DNA of 64,000 nt from JBBRDU01 sp038230335. Its GTDB lineage: Bacteria; Verrucomicrobiota; Verrucomicrobiia; Chthoniobacterales; UBA10450. The DNA lies in assembly GCA_038230335.1 (NCBI GenBank), contig JBBRNL010000008.1, positions 1 to 64,000 on the forward strand, read 5' to 3'. Both the position numbers and the translations under genes were made by a program. The notes below the pieces were generated by a model that was not told where the DNA came from, did no database searches, and saw nothing but the letters and a program-made list of their open reading frames with translations. Positions 1-9,162 of the stretch are shown here, in pieces (position 1 is the first letter of the stretch; every line of letters starts with the position of its first letter).

Positions 1-1
1 A

Positions 2-403
2 ACGAACGAACTGCCGTCAGGGGGCGGAGCGATTCAGCACCAGGACTTCGCCTATGCCGTTCTGTTGAATAGCTCGAATACGTTGATCGGTGGGATTCGT
101 TCGGTCGCGACGCCCGCCAGCATTAACTTCAATGATCCGACACGGCAGCTTCCCGCGGGAGCTCTCGCGACGAATCCGTTTAGCTTCCATACGGGCTATC
201 AAACGTTCACGATCTCGGGTTTGGCCGCCGGCACCTACACTCTGGGCTTCGGCGTGGAAGATAAAACCACCTCCGACACGCCTTCGGGTCTTCTCGTGGA
301 CAATATCCAGGTCACCTCGGCTGTGCCAGAGCCTTCCACTATCGGCCTCATCATGGCCGGTGCTGTCTCATGCCTGGCCGTGCGTCGGCGTATTCGTAAG
401 TAG
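2..403 (+). CDS. PEP-CTERM sorting-domain protein, C-terminal part
   Basis: The gene is cut by the left edge; the frame is open from base 2. The visible 133 residues are beta-rich and secreted-like. They end in a PEP-CTERM tag: a V-P-E-P-S motif, then a hydrophobic stretch (IGLIMAGAVSCLAV), then a basic RRRIRK tail. Known for the family: the tag directs secreted proteins to exosortase-dependent processing at the cell envelope. No exosortase gene lies in this window. The segment before the tag (GTYTLGFGVEDK, then LLVDNIQV) resembles beta-sandwich choice-of-anchor proteins. Function of the mature domain is unknown. A strong hairpin terminator follows 21 nt after the stop. Confidence 0.85.
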   Translation, partial: TNELPSGGGAIQHQDFAYAVLLNSSNTLIGGIRSVATPASINFNDPTRQLPAGALATNPFSFHTGYQTFTISGLAAGTYTLGFGVEDKTTSDTPSGLLVDNIQVTSAVPEPSTIGLIMAGAVSCLAVRRRIRK

Positions 404-424
404 AACACTCAAACAATCTTCAGC

Positions 425-457
425 GCGGGCCAGCAGCAATGCTGGCCCGCCTTGTTT
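425..457 (+). terminator. Intrinsic terminator after the PEP-CTERM gene
   Basis: A perfect 10-bp stem, 425-434 against 441-450, has the loop AGCAAT and is followed by CTTGTTTT. It ends the PEP-CTERM transcript before typA. Confidence 0.85.
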
Positions 458-598
458 TAACGAAGCCCGACTTAAAGCAGTGAGTTGACGAGAACCCTGC
501 CCGCGAGCATATTCCGCCCTCCTTTCGTTGTAGTGCAGGCCAGCGCCTGCCGAACCAGGCATGCTCATCGGAGCGGGTTCCAACAATGGCAAGACTCC

Positions 599-2410
599 AT
601 GGATAAGATTCGTAACATCGCCATCATTGCGCACGTTGATCACGGCAAGACAACGCTGGTCGATCAACTGCTGCGTCAATCCGGTACCTTCCGGTCTAAC
701 CAGAAAGTGGAAGATCGCATGATGGATTCGATGGACTTGGAGCGCGAAAAGGGAATTACCATCCGGGCCAAGAACGCTTCATTTCAGTGGAACGGGTATC
801 GCATTAATATCGTCGACACCCCGGGCCACGCCGATTTCGGGGGCGAAGTGGAACGGATCATGAAAATGGTCGATGGCGTTTTGCTTGTGGTAGATGCGCA
901 CGACGGCCCTCAGGCACAAACCCGTTTTGTCTTGCGCAAGGCTCTGGAGAACAAGGTGAAACCGATCGTGGTCATCAACAAGATCGATCGCGAAAACGCG
1001 CGCCCGCACAAGGTGCTCGATATGGTTTTCGATCTTTTTGTCGAACTAAAAGCAAACGACGAACAGCTCGATTTTCCCATCATCTACGCCAGCGCGAAGA
1101 ACGGCTTCGCCATGCGTGAACTGCACGACAACAACGAGGACTTGGTTCCTCTGTTTGAAGCGATTGTGAAGTACGTCCCCGCTCCCACCATCTCGCCCCT
1201 TCCCTACTTGCAGATGTTGGTTTCGAATTTGGATTACAGCGATTACCTCGGCCGCATTGCCCTGGGCCGCATCGTCAGCGGCCGCGTCGCGGTCGGTGAT
1301 TCCATCGTCTGTATTCACCGCGACGACCGGCGCGAACGCGCCACCGTCACTGCGCTTTTTACCTACGAAGGTATGGCGCAGGTGGAGATCAAGCACGCGA
1401 CCGCAGGTGCTATTGTGGGTCTGACCGGCTTTGAGGAAGTATATATCGGCGAAACGTTAACGGACCGGGAGGAGCGAGTGCCCCTTCAGTTCGTGGACAT
1501 TGATCCGCCCACCATCCGCATGCGTATTTTGGTGAACGATTCGCCATTTGCCGGCCGCGAAGGAAAGTTTGTCACTGCGCGCCACGTGCGGGAACGGCTC
1601 GTCCGCGAAACGCGCGCCAACGTTTCCTTGCAAATGAAAGACACCGAAGCGGCGGGCGCCTTCGAAATTAACGCGCGCGGCGAGATGCAAATTGCCATCC
1701 TGGTCGAACAGATGCGGCGCGAAGGATACGAGGTGATGGTTTCGCGTCCGGAAGTCATTTTCCAACGGGACGCCAGCGGCAATCTGCTTGAGCCTCTCGA
1801 AAATCTTTATATTGATCTCCCCGCGGAGAGCCTGGGCGACACCATGCAATCAATTGCCGCGCGCAAGGGTGAGGTCGTGAACATGCATCACCACGCCAAC
1901 CGCGTTTCCGTCGAAGCGATCGTGCCCACGCGCGGGCTGATCGGTTTCGAAACGGACTTGGTCAACCTGACCCGGGGTGAGGGTGTGATGAGTCATTTGT
2001 TCCGCGAATACGCGCCGTTCAAGGGAGAGATCGAGGGACGAAACCGCGGAGTCATGGTTTCGATGGAGCCCGGCACCAGCACCGCTTACGCGCTCAACAA
2101 TATCCAAGTGCGCGGCCGGCTCTTTATCGGACCGCAGGAAGACATCTATGCCGGAATGATCGTAGGCGAGAACGCCCGCCTCGACGATCTGCCGGTCAAT
2201 CCTTGCAAGGCGAAGCATCTCACGAATATGCGCAGTCAGGGAGACGGCAAGGGTATCCAGCTGGAAGCTCCGCTTAAAATGACGCTCGAACGCGCTATCG
2301 AATATATCGGTCCGGACGAGTTTGTTGAGGCCACTCCGAAATCACTCCGCCTGCGCAAACGCATTCTTGACGCGAGCGCGCGAAAGCGCGCAACGGTTAA
2401 CGTGGGTTGA
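599..2410 (+). CDS. typA: Ribosome-associated GTPase TypA/BipA
   Basis: This 603-residue translational GTPase is close to the usual 600-615. Its G-domain motifs are G1 AHVDHGKT (11-18), G3 DTPGH (73-77), G4 NKID (127-130) and a G5 SAKNG-type motif. EF-G-like domain II, III and V sequence follows, then the TypA-specific C-terminal domain (NMRSQGDGKGIQLEAPLKM region). BipA/TypA binds ribosomes, helps 50S assembly under stress or cold, and has an EF-G-like fold. The frame is open upstream to 485, but ATG at 599 gives the canonical MDKIRNIAIIAHVDHGKT start; upstream residues are non-conserved. It is a single gene between a terminator and the fluoride riboswitch. Confidence 0.95.
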   Translation: MDKIRNIAIIAHVDHGKTTLVDQLLRQSGTFRSNQKVEDRMMDSMDLEREKGITIRAKNASFQWNGYRINIVDTPGHADFGGEVERIMKMVDGVLLVVDAHDGPQAQTRFVLRKALENKVKPIVVINKIDRENARPHKVLDMVFDLFVELKANDEQLDFPIIYASAKNGFAMRELHDNNEDLVPLFEAIVKYVPAPTISPLPYLQMLVSNLDYSDYLGRIALGRIVSGRVAVGDSIVCIHRDDRRERATVTALFTYEGMAQVEIKHATAGAIVGLTGFEEVYIGETLTDREERVPLQFVDIDPPTIRMRILVNDSPFAGREGKFVTARHVRERLVRETRANVSLQMKDTEAAGAFEINARGEMQIAILVEQMRREGYEVMVSRPEVIFQRDASGNLLEPLENLYIDLPAESLGDTMQSIAARKGEVVNMHHHANRVSVEAIVPTRGLIGFETDLVNLTRGEGVMSHLFREYAPFKGEIEGRNRGVMVSMEPGTSTAYALNNIQVRGRLFIGPQEDIYAGMIVGENARLDDLPVNPCKAKHLTNMRSQGDGKGIQLEAPLKMTLERAIEYIGPDEFVEATPKSLRLRKRILDASARKRATVNVG

Positions 2411-2480
2411 TCCACCGCCTTTCGATCCGGGCCCGCGCGATTCTTGTTGCTCAGATACAGGCTCGCCCTAGATTTTCGCC

Positions 2481-2537
2481 GGCAATGGAGTTTGCCGTTT
2501 CCGCGAGGAAAGAACCGCTCGAGCTGATGACTCCTAC
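2481..2537 (+). promoter_or_regulatory. Fluoride riboswitch (crcB RNA motif)
   Basis: The sequence matches the crcB-motif consensus. P1 hairpin GGCAA/TTGCC (2481-2485, 2492-2496) carries a TGGAGT loop. The hallmark 3' segment GCTGATGACTCCTAC is at 2523-2537. Loop bases GGAGT (2487-2491) can form the aptamer pseudoknot with ACTCC (2530-2534). Known: this RNA senses fluoride and switches on exporters and fluoride-tolerant enzymes. It lies directly upstream of crcB, the most common target. Confidence 0.95.
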
Positions 2538-2570
2538 TGGTGCCAGAAGGGCAGCGGTCGGAGTTTTTTT
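2530..2570 (+). terminator. Riboswitch expression platform: terminator overlapping the crcB ribosome binding site
   Basis: ACTCC (2530-2534) can leave the aptamer pseudoknot and pair with a second GGAGT (2560-2564). The resulting hairpin has blocks of 5, 4 and 4 bp separated by single mismatches (2530-2544 with 2550-2564, loop AGAAG), followed by T's up to base 2570. The crcB ATG starts at 2571, so the terminator touches the start codon and GGAG at 2560-2563 is also its only good Shine-Dalgarno. Inferred logic: without fluoride the hairpin forms and both terminates and hides the RBS; with fluoride the pseudoknot frees it. Confidence 0.85.
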
Positions 2571-2960
2571 ATGCTCAATTATTTGTGGGTAATGATCGGT
2601 GGCGCGCTGGGAACGGGTGCGCGCTTTTGGTTGTCCGGGGTGATCGCGCAGCGCATCGGAGAATACTTTCCGCTCGGCACGCTCCTCGTGAACGTGAGCG
2701 GTTCTTTTATCATCGGATTGTTTGCCGCCGTGGCCGATCCGCAAGGCCCTTTCCTCATCGCCCCACGGTTTCGTCAGTTTTTCATGATCGGACTCTGCGG
2801 AGGTTATACCACCTTCTCGTCCTTCAGCCTGCAAACATTCGACCTGGTGCAGGAAGGCGATTGGTTGAAAGCGGGGCTCAATACGGTGCTTTCCGTGTTT
2901 TGCTGTCTCGGCGCGGTCTGGTTCGGTCGAATCGTCGGCTTGTCCGTCATACCCAGATAA
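2571..2960 (+). CDS. crcB: Fluoride ion channel/exporter CrcB (Fluc)
   Basis: This 129-residue membrane protein has four hydrophobic segments. Fluc signatures are GGALGTGARF near the N-terminus, GTLLVNVSGSFIIG in TM2 and GGYTTFSSFS in TM3 (the TM3 break and Phe box). Known: Fluc dimers expel cytoplasmic fluoride through a dual-pore channel. Start is ATG at 2571, with GGAG 7 nt upstream inside the riboswitch platform. DUF190 follows after 11 nt, presumably in the same transcript. Confidence 0.95.
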   Translation: MLNYLWVMIGGALGTGARFWLSGVIAQRIGEYFPLGTLLVNVSGSFIIGLFAAVADPQGPFLIAPRFRQFFMIGLCGGYTTFSSFSLQTFDLVQEGDWLKAGLNTVLSVFCCLGAVWFGRIVGLSVIPR

Positions 2961-2971
2961 GGAAATAGTTT

Positions 2972-3316
2972 ATGAACCTTCCCGGGGATGCCGTCCTGCT
3001 CAGAATATTCGTCGGCGAGAGTGATCGCTACGAGCACAGGCCTCTTTACGAGGCGATCGTGCTCAAGGCGCGCGAATCGCAGATGGCCGGCGCCACCGTC
3101 TTTCGCGGACCGATGGGATTCGGAAAATCCAGTCACTTGCACACAGCCAAGATTCTTCGCCTTTCCATGGATCTGCCCATGGTGATCGAAATCGTGGATA
3201 CGGAAGCGAAGGTGAATGCCTTTCTCCCGCTTCTCGACAAAATGATGGGCGGCGGCCTCGTCACGATGGAGAAGGTGAAGGTGATCCAATATCGACAGGG
3301 CCGTGGGGAGACCTGA
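2972..3316 (+). CDS. DUF190 family protein
   Basis: This 114-residue soluble protein matches DUF190: an N-terminal beta strand (LLRIFVGESDRY), a YEAIVLKARE helix, GATVFRGPMGFG, a PMVIEIVDTEAKV segment, and a C-terminal VTMEKVKVI strand. The fold is PII-like (ferredoxin-type). DUF190 genes are often next to crcB, and here it is 11 nt behind it under the fluoride switch. Its role in fluoride handling is not established; it may regulate or assist the channel. Confidence 0.9.
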   Translation: MNLPGDAVLLRIFVGESDRYEHRPLYEAIVLKARESQMAGATVFRGPMGFGKSSHLHTAKILRLSMDLPMVIEIVDTEAKVNAFLPLLDKMMGGGLVTMEKVKVIQYRQGRGET

Positions 3317-3457
3317 GACGGCGAGGGATCTCATCCACGAAGCGAGTGTTACCCCTACTTTATTGTCTGGTCATCAACCTTTTGCGGCTCCGCCACTTCG
3401 TTCAGGCTGACAATTCTTTGGCCCGCCTTTTCTGACCGTTTAGCGGGTGGAATCCCG

Positions 3458-3486
3458 TTGACAAGACCCTGCCCTTCCCTTTGAGT
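3458..3486 (+). promoter_or_regulatory. Possible sigma70-type promoter upstream of yebC
   Basis: A perfect -35 hexamer TTGACA (3458-3463) is followed after 17 nt by TTGAGT (3481-3486), which matches three of six -10 consensus positions. It lies about 110 nt before the yebC ATG in an otherwise featureless 282-nt gap. This is a sequence match only. Confidence 0.35.
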
Positions 3487-3598
3487 AGGAGCGTTACTTT
3501 GCCTCCTCGATCGCTGTCTTTTCGAGGCGTTCCGGTTCCGATCCATCGCGAACAAGGTCTGTCCGGCAAGTCGTTATCCTTAAACGTTCTCCCACCGT

Positions 3599-4354
3599 AT
3601 GTCGGGACATAGCAAGTGGTCGAAGATCAAACGCTTCAAAGGCGCAACGGACGTCAAGCGGGGCAAGATCTTTAGCAAATTATCGAAGGAGATCAGCATC
3701 GCGGCCAAGACCGGCGGGGGCGATCCCAACGCGAACCCGCGTCTTAGAAGCGCCATTCAAACGGCCCGCCACCAAAGTATGCCGAACGACAATATTGAGC
3801 GCGCCATTAAGAAGGGCACTGGTGAAGGAACCGATTCCGCGCAGTTTGATGAGATCGTCTACGAAGGTTATGGGCCCGGCGGTGTAGCCGTCATCGTGGA
3901 CGCCGCGACGGATAATAAGAACCGCACGGCGGCAGAGATTCGCTGCATCTTCACGAAGAACAGTGGCAACCTTGCCGCTTCCGGCAGCGTTTCCTATATG
4001 TTTCACAAGAAAGGCCGGATAACGGTCGCGCGCGGTTCCATCGCCGAAGAGCGACTCTTTGAGATTGCCCTGGAAGCGGGGGCCGAAGAGTTGACAACCG
4101 AGGAGGATGAGTATGTTATCACCACTTCCCACGACCAGCTATACGCCGTAGCTGAAGCCCTCAAACAAGGGGGCGTGAACACCGCTGGGCAAAAGTTTAC
4201 GTTCATTCCCGATACGACTGTTCCGGTCGCCGACGAGACCGTTGCAAGGCAGGTTCTGAGCCTTTGCGATGCCCTCGAAGACGATGACGACGTGCAACAC
4301 GTCTACTCAAACTTAGATATACCCGACGAATTGCTGGCCAAACAGCCAGCCTGA
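3599..4354 (+). CDS. yebC: YebC/PmpR family protein (TACO1-like)
   Basis: At 251 residues this is the standard family length. It begins with the invariant MSGHSKWSKIKRFKG and contains the NDNIERAIKKGTGE segment, the EGYGPGGVAVIVD motif and an NKNRTAAEIR helix region. YebC proteins were first called DNA-binding regulators; later work on YebC/TACO1 homologues supports a role in translation of proline-rich or difficult sequences. The C-terminal acidic segment (ALEDDDDVQHVYSN) is typical. It stands alone upstream of rho. Confidence 0.95.
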   Translation: MSGHSKWSKIKRFKGATDVKRGKIFSKLSKEISIAAKTGGGDPNANPRLRSAIQTARHQSMPNDNIERAIKKGTGEGTDSAQFDEIVYEGYGPGGVAVIVDAATDNKNRTAAEIRCIFTKNSGNLAASGSVSYMFHKKGRITVARGSIAEERLFEIALEAGAEELTTEEDEYVITTSHDQLYAVAEALKQGGVNTAGQKFTFIPDTTVPVADETVARQVLSLCDALEDDDDVQHVYSNLDIPDELLAKQPA

Positions 4355-4417
4355 ATTTTTTTTACTGCCGCAGGACTTTCGCGGCGTTGATCGAGCGCGA
4401 TCGCAGTCATTTGTTTT

Positions 4418-5815
4418 ATGGAGCAAGATAACCAGAACCAGCCACCACGGGTGGAGACCGAAAACCAAGCCCCCCGGCCCGCCGAGACAGAGGGTGGATC
4501 GGCCGACCAGCGTCGTCGCCGGCCCCGCCGCCGTTATCCGCGTCGTCGTTTCTACGACCGCGGCCCCGGAGGTGACAATTCCAACGCCGCGCCGCAGGAA
4601 GGCGCGCGATCGGATTACGAGCAAAATGGTCCGGCTGGTGAATCGTCTCCTGATGCGCAAGGGGCCTTGCGGGAAAACGATAATATTGAGGATGGCGATC
4701 AGAGCCAGGCGGAACCCGAGTTCGGCGAGGGGATCATCGAAATTTCCGGCAAAGGTTTTGGATTTTTGCGCGATCCCAAACGGAACTTCGTGCAAACGCC
4801 GCAGGATATTTTCGTCACACCGGAAATCGTCCGTCGTTTTGGGCTGCGTGACGGCATGTGGGTTAAGGGCGAGACGCGTCGCGGCAATCGCGGACCGCAA
4901 TTGACGAAAATGGTTACGGTTAACGACGAAGAGCCGACCAAGTACACAAACCTCCGCCCCTACGAGGAGTTGACCACGATCAATCCGAATAAACGGATTA
5001 AACTTGAGACAGTGCCGGATCGTTACACCACCCGCATCATGGATTTGATGACTCCGTTAGGCATGGGGCAACGAGGACTTATCGTGGCGCCGCCGCGCAC
5101 CGGAAAAACTACGCTCCTGCATCATATCGCTGAAGCTGTCGCGAAGAATCATCCGGAGATGAAGCTCATCATTCTTCTGGTGGATGAGCGGCCCGAGGAA
5201 GTGACCGACTTTAAACGATCACATCCGAACGCCGAGATCATCGCCAGTTCGAACGACAGCGATATTAAGAGTCATACGCGCCTCGCCCAGTTGGCCATTG
5301 AACGGGCCAAGCGTCTGGTCGAAGCGGGTAAACATGTCTTCATCCTGCTCGACTCCATCACCCGCACGGCCCGCGCCTTTAACAATTCGATGGGCGGCGG
5401 CGGGCGAACCATGAGCGGTGGCATTGATGCCCGAGCCATGGAGATCCCGCGGAAAATATTCGCGGCTGCGCGTAACACGGAAGAGGCTGGCTCGCTCACC
5501 ATTGTGGCGACGGCCTTGATCGATACAGGCAGCCGGATGGACGAGTTAATCTTCCAGGAATTCAAAGGAACAGGGAACATGGAAATGGTGTTGGATCGTA
5601 AGATTGGCGATCAGCGCATCTACCCTGCGATCGATATATTTCTCTCCGGCACGCGCCGCGAAGAACTGCTCTTGCAGCCGTGGGAGCTCGAGAAGATTAA
5701 TCTTATCCGTCGCGGTCTGGCCGGCCACAAGCCGGAAGAGGCGATCCAGCGTCTGCTCATGTTCGTGAAGAAGTTTCCGACCAACACGCAGATGCTGAAG
5801 GAAATTCCGGGCTAA
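4418..5815 (+). CDS. rho: Transcription termination factor Rho
   Basis: This 465-residue hexameric RNA helicase ends Rho-dependent transcripts. The first ~95 residues are a low-complexity Arg/Pro/Asp/Gln extension with an RRRRPRRRYPRRRF basic block, a Rho insertion common in high-GC phyla. The cold-shock-like RNA-binding domain follows (GKGFGFLRDPKRNF), then the RecA-like ATPase with P-loop APPRTGKT (224-231), a Walker B-type LLVDERPEEVTD segment and a Q-loop region around GGGGRTMSGG. Start is ATG at 4418. It is independent of yebC, 63 nt upstream. Confidence 0.96.
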   Translation: MEQDNQNQPPRVETENQAPRPAETEGGSADQRRRRPRRRYPRRRFYDRGPGGDNSNAAPQEGARSDYEQNGPAGESSPDAQGALRENDNIEDGDQSQAEPEFGEGIIEISGKGFGFLRDPKRNFVQTPQDIFVTPEIVRRFGLRDGMWVKGETRRGNRGPQLTKMVTVNDEEPTKYTNLRPYEELTTINPNKRIKLETVPDRYTTRIMDLMTPLGMGQRGLIVAPPRTGKTTLLHHIAEAVAKNHPEMKLIILLVDERPEEVTDFKRSHPNAEIIASSNDSDIKSHTRLAQLAIERAKRLVEAGKHVFILLDSITRTARAFNNSMGGGGRTMSGGIDARAMEIPRKIFAAARNTEEAGSLTIVATALIDTGSRMDELIFQEFKGTGNMEMVLDRKIGDQRIYPAIDIFLSGTRREELLLQPWELEKINLIRRGLAGHKPEEAIQRLLMFVKKFPTNTQMLKEIPG

Positions 5816-5832
5816 GGGCCCCGCAACCAGAC

Positions 5833-6363
5833 GTGGCTGTGAAGCCGTCGGAAGTCCGGGAGGTGGAATGGGAACTACTCCCTCCCGAGGAGAAGAAGCG
5901 GCGCGCTTCGCTCGAACCGCTTTTTAAGTGGGTCGCTCTCGTCATGGATGAGTTCGTCCGATTTCCGGGAACAAAATTTCGCTTTGGCCTGGATCCTCTC
6001 ATTGGATTGATTCCCGGCCTGGGTGACACTGCCTCGGCCTTGGTCTCGGCCTTTTCCCTGATTCATGCCGCGCGCTGCGGCGTCCCGCGAATTGCGCTCG
6101 CGCGCATGTCGCTCAATATCCTGATCAATGAAATCGTCGGTATTATTCCCGGGCTAGGGGACGCGTTTTCATTCTGGTTTAAATCGAACGCGCGCAATTA
6201 TCAGATTGTGCAGGAGCACCTCGGCACGTCGAATCGATCGCGCAGGAGCGACTGGATTTTCGTGACCGCTGTTCTCGTGCTTCTACTGCTCGTGGTGGCG
6301 ACTGGAATAGTCGTCAGTATCCTCTTTATCCGGGAGCTGTTGCGTCTGCTCCATTTAACCTAA
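5833..6363 (+). CDS. DUF4112 membrane protein
   Basis: This 176-residue protein has the DUF4112 core: FPGTKFRFGLDPLIGLIPGLGD, then a second LIPGLGD-like repeat (VGIIPGLGDAFSFWFKSN), and an NYQIVQEHL tail. A strong hydrophobic C-terminal segment (about residues 142-168) makes it a membrane protein. The start is GTG, 17 nt after the rho stop, so it probably shares the rho transcript. Its last 9 nt overlap the convergent glnE 3' end. Function of the family is unknown. Confidence 0.85.
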   Translation: MAVKPSEVREVEWELLPPEEKKRRASLEPLFKWVALVMDEFVRFPGTKFRFGLDPLIGLIPGLGDTASALVSAFSLIHAARCGVPRIALARMSLNILINEIVGIIPGLGDAFSFWFKSNARNYQIVQEHLGTSNRSRRSDWIFVTAVLVLLLLVVATGIVVSILFIRELLRLLHLT

Positions 6364-9111
6364 CGGACTGGCTTTCATCCGGACGAGATAGACCTGATGA
6401 ATGACAGATCTGGCGGCGTTGTATTGCTCGTGAAACGTTTCCATTGTTTCGGCGCCGAGCCGGCGCGATAATAAAAGCTGCTGGTTCGCCTCCGCCGGTA
6501 AGGCGGACACGCTTGTGTTCTCATATCGGCGCAAAACCGATTCGCATCGACGCAGAAATTCGTAGGCCCTTTTTAGCTCGATGGTTTCCGGTCTCGACAA
6601 TAGACCCGCGTCGCACAGCGCTAAAACGGCCTTAGTCCAGTTCGTCTGCCAAAGTTTGCTCCGCATTTGCAGGGTTTGGACGAGAAATTCCGCTTCGATA
6701 ATCCCGCCGGTCCCGGTCTTTAAGTCCAGGAACTCGGAACCGGTGCCTCGCTCGCGCCGGATTCTCTCCAGCATGCTGTCAATGTTCCGCTCGAGATCGA
6801 GGTCGTCGCCCGCCCGATTCCAAGCCGTCCGTGCGATCTCCATAAAATCCTCCCGAACTGGCCCCGTGATCGGTCTCGCCCGGGTGAGTGCCTGCAGTTC
6901 CCACGGCTGGGCTCTGCTGCTGCAATACGCAGCATAGCCGTCAAGATTGCACACCAATGGACCTTTCTCTCCCTCGGGTCGCAGGCGCGCATCCAGTCGC
7001 GAAAGACTTCCTTCCGCACTGGGCTGGCCCAGCACTCCCAGGAGCTTTTGCGCCGATCCACTCTCTTCGCCAACCAAAAGAACATCCAAGTCCGCTCCGT
7101 AGGTGATTTCGCACCCGCCGAATTTTCCCATGGCGATGATGGTCAGATCTTTCCCCCCGAGAAGATCATTCACGAAAATCAGACAGGCCTCGGCCAGCGC
7201 GGATTGCTCCTCGAACAATGTGTTCAAGTCCGTCCACTCCAGCACATCGCGCAAGAGAATTCGCAATAGCTGACGTTGCCGATAGGCGCGAACCGCTTCA
7301 AGAGGGTCGCTCTTTTTTGAGACCGAACCCAGTCGGTCCAGGTGTTCCGCTGTGCCAACCGCGCGCTGCAAACGTTCGTCGCGCGTGACCTCTTCCAAAA
7401 ATTGCGGTCGCCGCACGAGCAAATCTCCTCCGAATCGGCTGGCATCAAAAGTCTGCACGAGCAGGTCGAGCAGATTCGGATTGGTCACGAGAAGCTCGAA
7501 GAGCAAACTGCGCATGCCGTACGCTTCGACGAAGCGAACGAACTGATTCAGCGTCGCGTCCGGGTCGGGCGATTTGACGAGACGACCAAGCAGAAGCGGC
7601 CGCAGCTTTGCGAAAACCTGACGGGTGCGTGGCGAAACGTGGGTTTTTCCCGCGCCTTGCAGGGCAGCGGCGATGGTCCGCTTGGCTTGCCCGGGGACGG
7701 CGAAGAAATTGTAGTCGTCGACCGGCCCTTCTTTAGCGTGAGGCACATCGGCGATAATTCGGTTAAAGACCGAGCGGACCGCCTGCATCTCATGATTCAA
7801 TGTGGTCTTGAAGGCCTCGCTTTCGGGAAAGCCAAGACTGCGAGAGAGCCGTCGCAAATCGGATGGCGACGCCGGGACGGTGTGCGTTTGCTGTTCCGCT
7901 TCGATCTGCAGGCGATGCTCTGTCTTGCGCAGAAAACGGTACGAGCGATCAAGCTCCATAATCTCCGCTCGCGGAATCAGCTCCAACTCAGCCAGCCCGC
8001 GTAGAGCCTTCAATGTGCTCGGTTCCTGCAGGAAAGTATGGCGCGCACCGTGAATGAATTGGAGCGTCTGCACAACGAACTCAATTTCTCGTATCCCTCC
8101 GCGTCCCAGTTTTACGTTTCGTTCCAAGTCTTCCGCGGCCAGGACGTCGCGCTCGATTCTCCGTTTGATACTCGCAATCTCCGCGAGCAAATCCGGGGTC
8201 GGACTTTTCGGATAGATAAACGGCTGGTGTTGCCGGAGGAATTCGTAGGCTGTTTCACGACTCCCAGCGATGCCGCGTGCTTTGATCAAAGCGAGCCGCT
8301 CCCACGTTTCTCCGAACCCTCCGTAGTAGTGCTCCATGCTTTCAAGCGAGCGCGCAAGCGGTCCGGCCGAGCCTTCCGGACGAAGCCGGAGATCGACCCG
8401 GAGAAACAAACCTTCGGCGGCCGGCGCGGAAAACGTTTCCAGAATTTTCTTAGCCAGACGATTGAAGAATTCGTGGTAGGAAAGCCGTGGCGACAGTTCG
8501 CCTTCTTCATCGTAGAGGAAGATCAGATCGACGTCCGAACTGTAGTTGAGCTCGCGCCCGCCCAGTTTCCCGAGGGCCAGGATGGCGAACTCCGCCTTGG
8601 GTGAACCGAAACGCTTCCGTAACTCGGCATCCCAGTGCTCGTAAACAGTTCGAATGCAGATCTCCGCAATCTGCGATAACTCGGCCGTGGTCTGTTCCAG
8701 CCGGGCCGCGTTGGCCACCTCCCGCAGAGCGATCCGCACCATCTCACGCGCTTTCCAAAGCCGTAGAGCCCGGAAGTTTTGCGCGGCGATAGATTCTCCA
8801 CCCACTCTGGCCAGATCCGCCGCCATCTCGCCATGGTCCCGCGACGCCATGGAGATCTCGCGCCGGTTCAGCCAGAGTAACACGGAGGGATCGCGCAGCA
8901 GTCTTGTCGCGCTCACATCCGACACAGCCAGAAGATGGATCAGATTTGCCTCGCCCAGAGCGAAGCCCTCCACGACCTGGCGAAGGGGGAGCGCCTTTTC
9001 CGGCCAGGCCTTGCTTAAGCCGATCAAGGCTGTCTCGACCCGGCTGGGGTCGAACGCAATGCCCGCTTTCTCGCGGATCCAACCCTCAGAGCCATCCATC
9101 GCGCCGAACAT
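6355..9111 (-). CDS. glnE: Bifunctional glutamine synthetase adenylyltransferase/adenylyl-removing enzyme
   Basis: At 918 residues this is near the family's ~945. It attaches AMP to or removes it from glutamine synthetase according to nitrogen status, signalled by PII. Two nucleotidyltransferase domains are visible. The N-terminal one has GKLGGRELNYSSDVDLIF (deadenylylating half) and RVDLRLRPEGSAGPL. The C-terminal one has GKFGGCEITYGADLDVLLV (adenylylating half) and RLDARLRPEGEKGPL. Both keep the paired Asp residues for metal. Each is followed by a helical GlnD/GlnE-type domain (GGIREIEFVVQTLQ and GGIIEAEFLVQTLQ). The rhomboid gene lies 51 nt upstream on the same strand. Confidence 0.95.
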   Translation of the reverse strand: MFGAMDGSEGWIREKAGIAFDPSRVETALIGLSKAWPEKALPLRQVVEGFALGEANLIHLLAVSDVSATRLLRDPSVLLWLNRREISMASRDHGEMAADLARVGGESIAAQNFRALRLWKAREMVRIALREVANAARLEQTTAELSQIAEICIRTVYEHWDAELRKRFGSPKAEFAILALGKLGGRELNYSSDVDLIFLYDEEGELSPRLSYHEFFNRLAKKILETFSAPAAEGLFLRVDLRLRPEGSAGPLARSLESMEHYYGGFGETWERLALIKARGIAGSRETAYEFLRQHQPFIYPKSPTPDLLAEIASIKRRIERDVLAAEDLERNVKLGRGGIREIEFVVQTLQFIHGARHTFLQEPSTLKALRGLAELELIPRAEIMELDRSYRFLRKTEHRLQIEAEQQTHTVPASPSDLRRLSRSLGFPESEAFKTTLNHEMQAVRSVFNRIIADVPHAKEGPVDDYNFFAVPGQAKRTIAAALQGAGKTHVSPRTRQVFAKLRPLLLGRLVKSPDPDATLNQFVRFVEAYGMRSLLFELLVTNPNLLDLLVQTFDASRFGGDLLVRRPQFLEEVTRDERLQRAVGTAEHLDRLGSVSKKSDPLEAVRAYRQRQLLRILLRDVLEWTDLNTLFEEQSALAEACLIFVNDLLGGKDLTIIAMGKFGGCEITYGADLDVLLVGEESGSAQKLLGVLGQPSAEGSLSRLDARLRPEGEKGPLVCNLDGYAAYCSSRAQPWELQALTRARPITGPVREDFMEIARTAWNRAGDDLDLERNIDSMLERIRRERGTGSEFLDLKTGTGGIIEAEFLVQTLQMRSKLWQTNWTKAVLALCDAGLLSRPETIELKRAYEFLRRCESVLRRYENTSVSALPAEANQQLLLSRRLGAETMETFHEQYNAARSVIHQVYLVRMKASPLG

Positions 9112-9162
9112 GGCGCGACTTTAGGTGAATGACCAGCAGTTGCTCCCGATCGAGTCGGATGG

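Noticed and set aside
2407..2592. Small 61-codon frame over the crcB leader
   Set aside because: The DNA is explained by the fluoride riboswitch and its terminator; the peptide has no features.
7342..8004. A 220-codon plus-strand frame inside glnE
   Set aside because: glnE on the other strand is fully supported by its motifs; the frame is a shadow.
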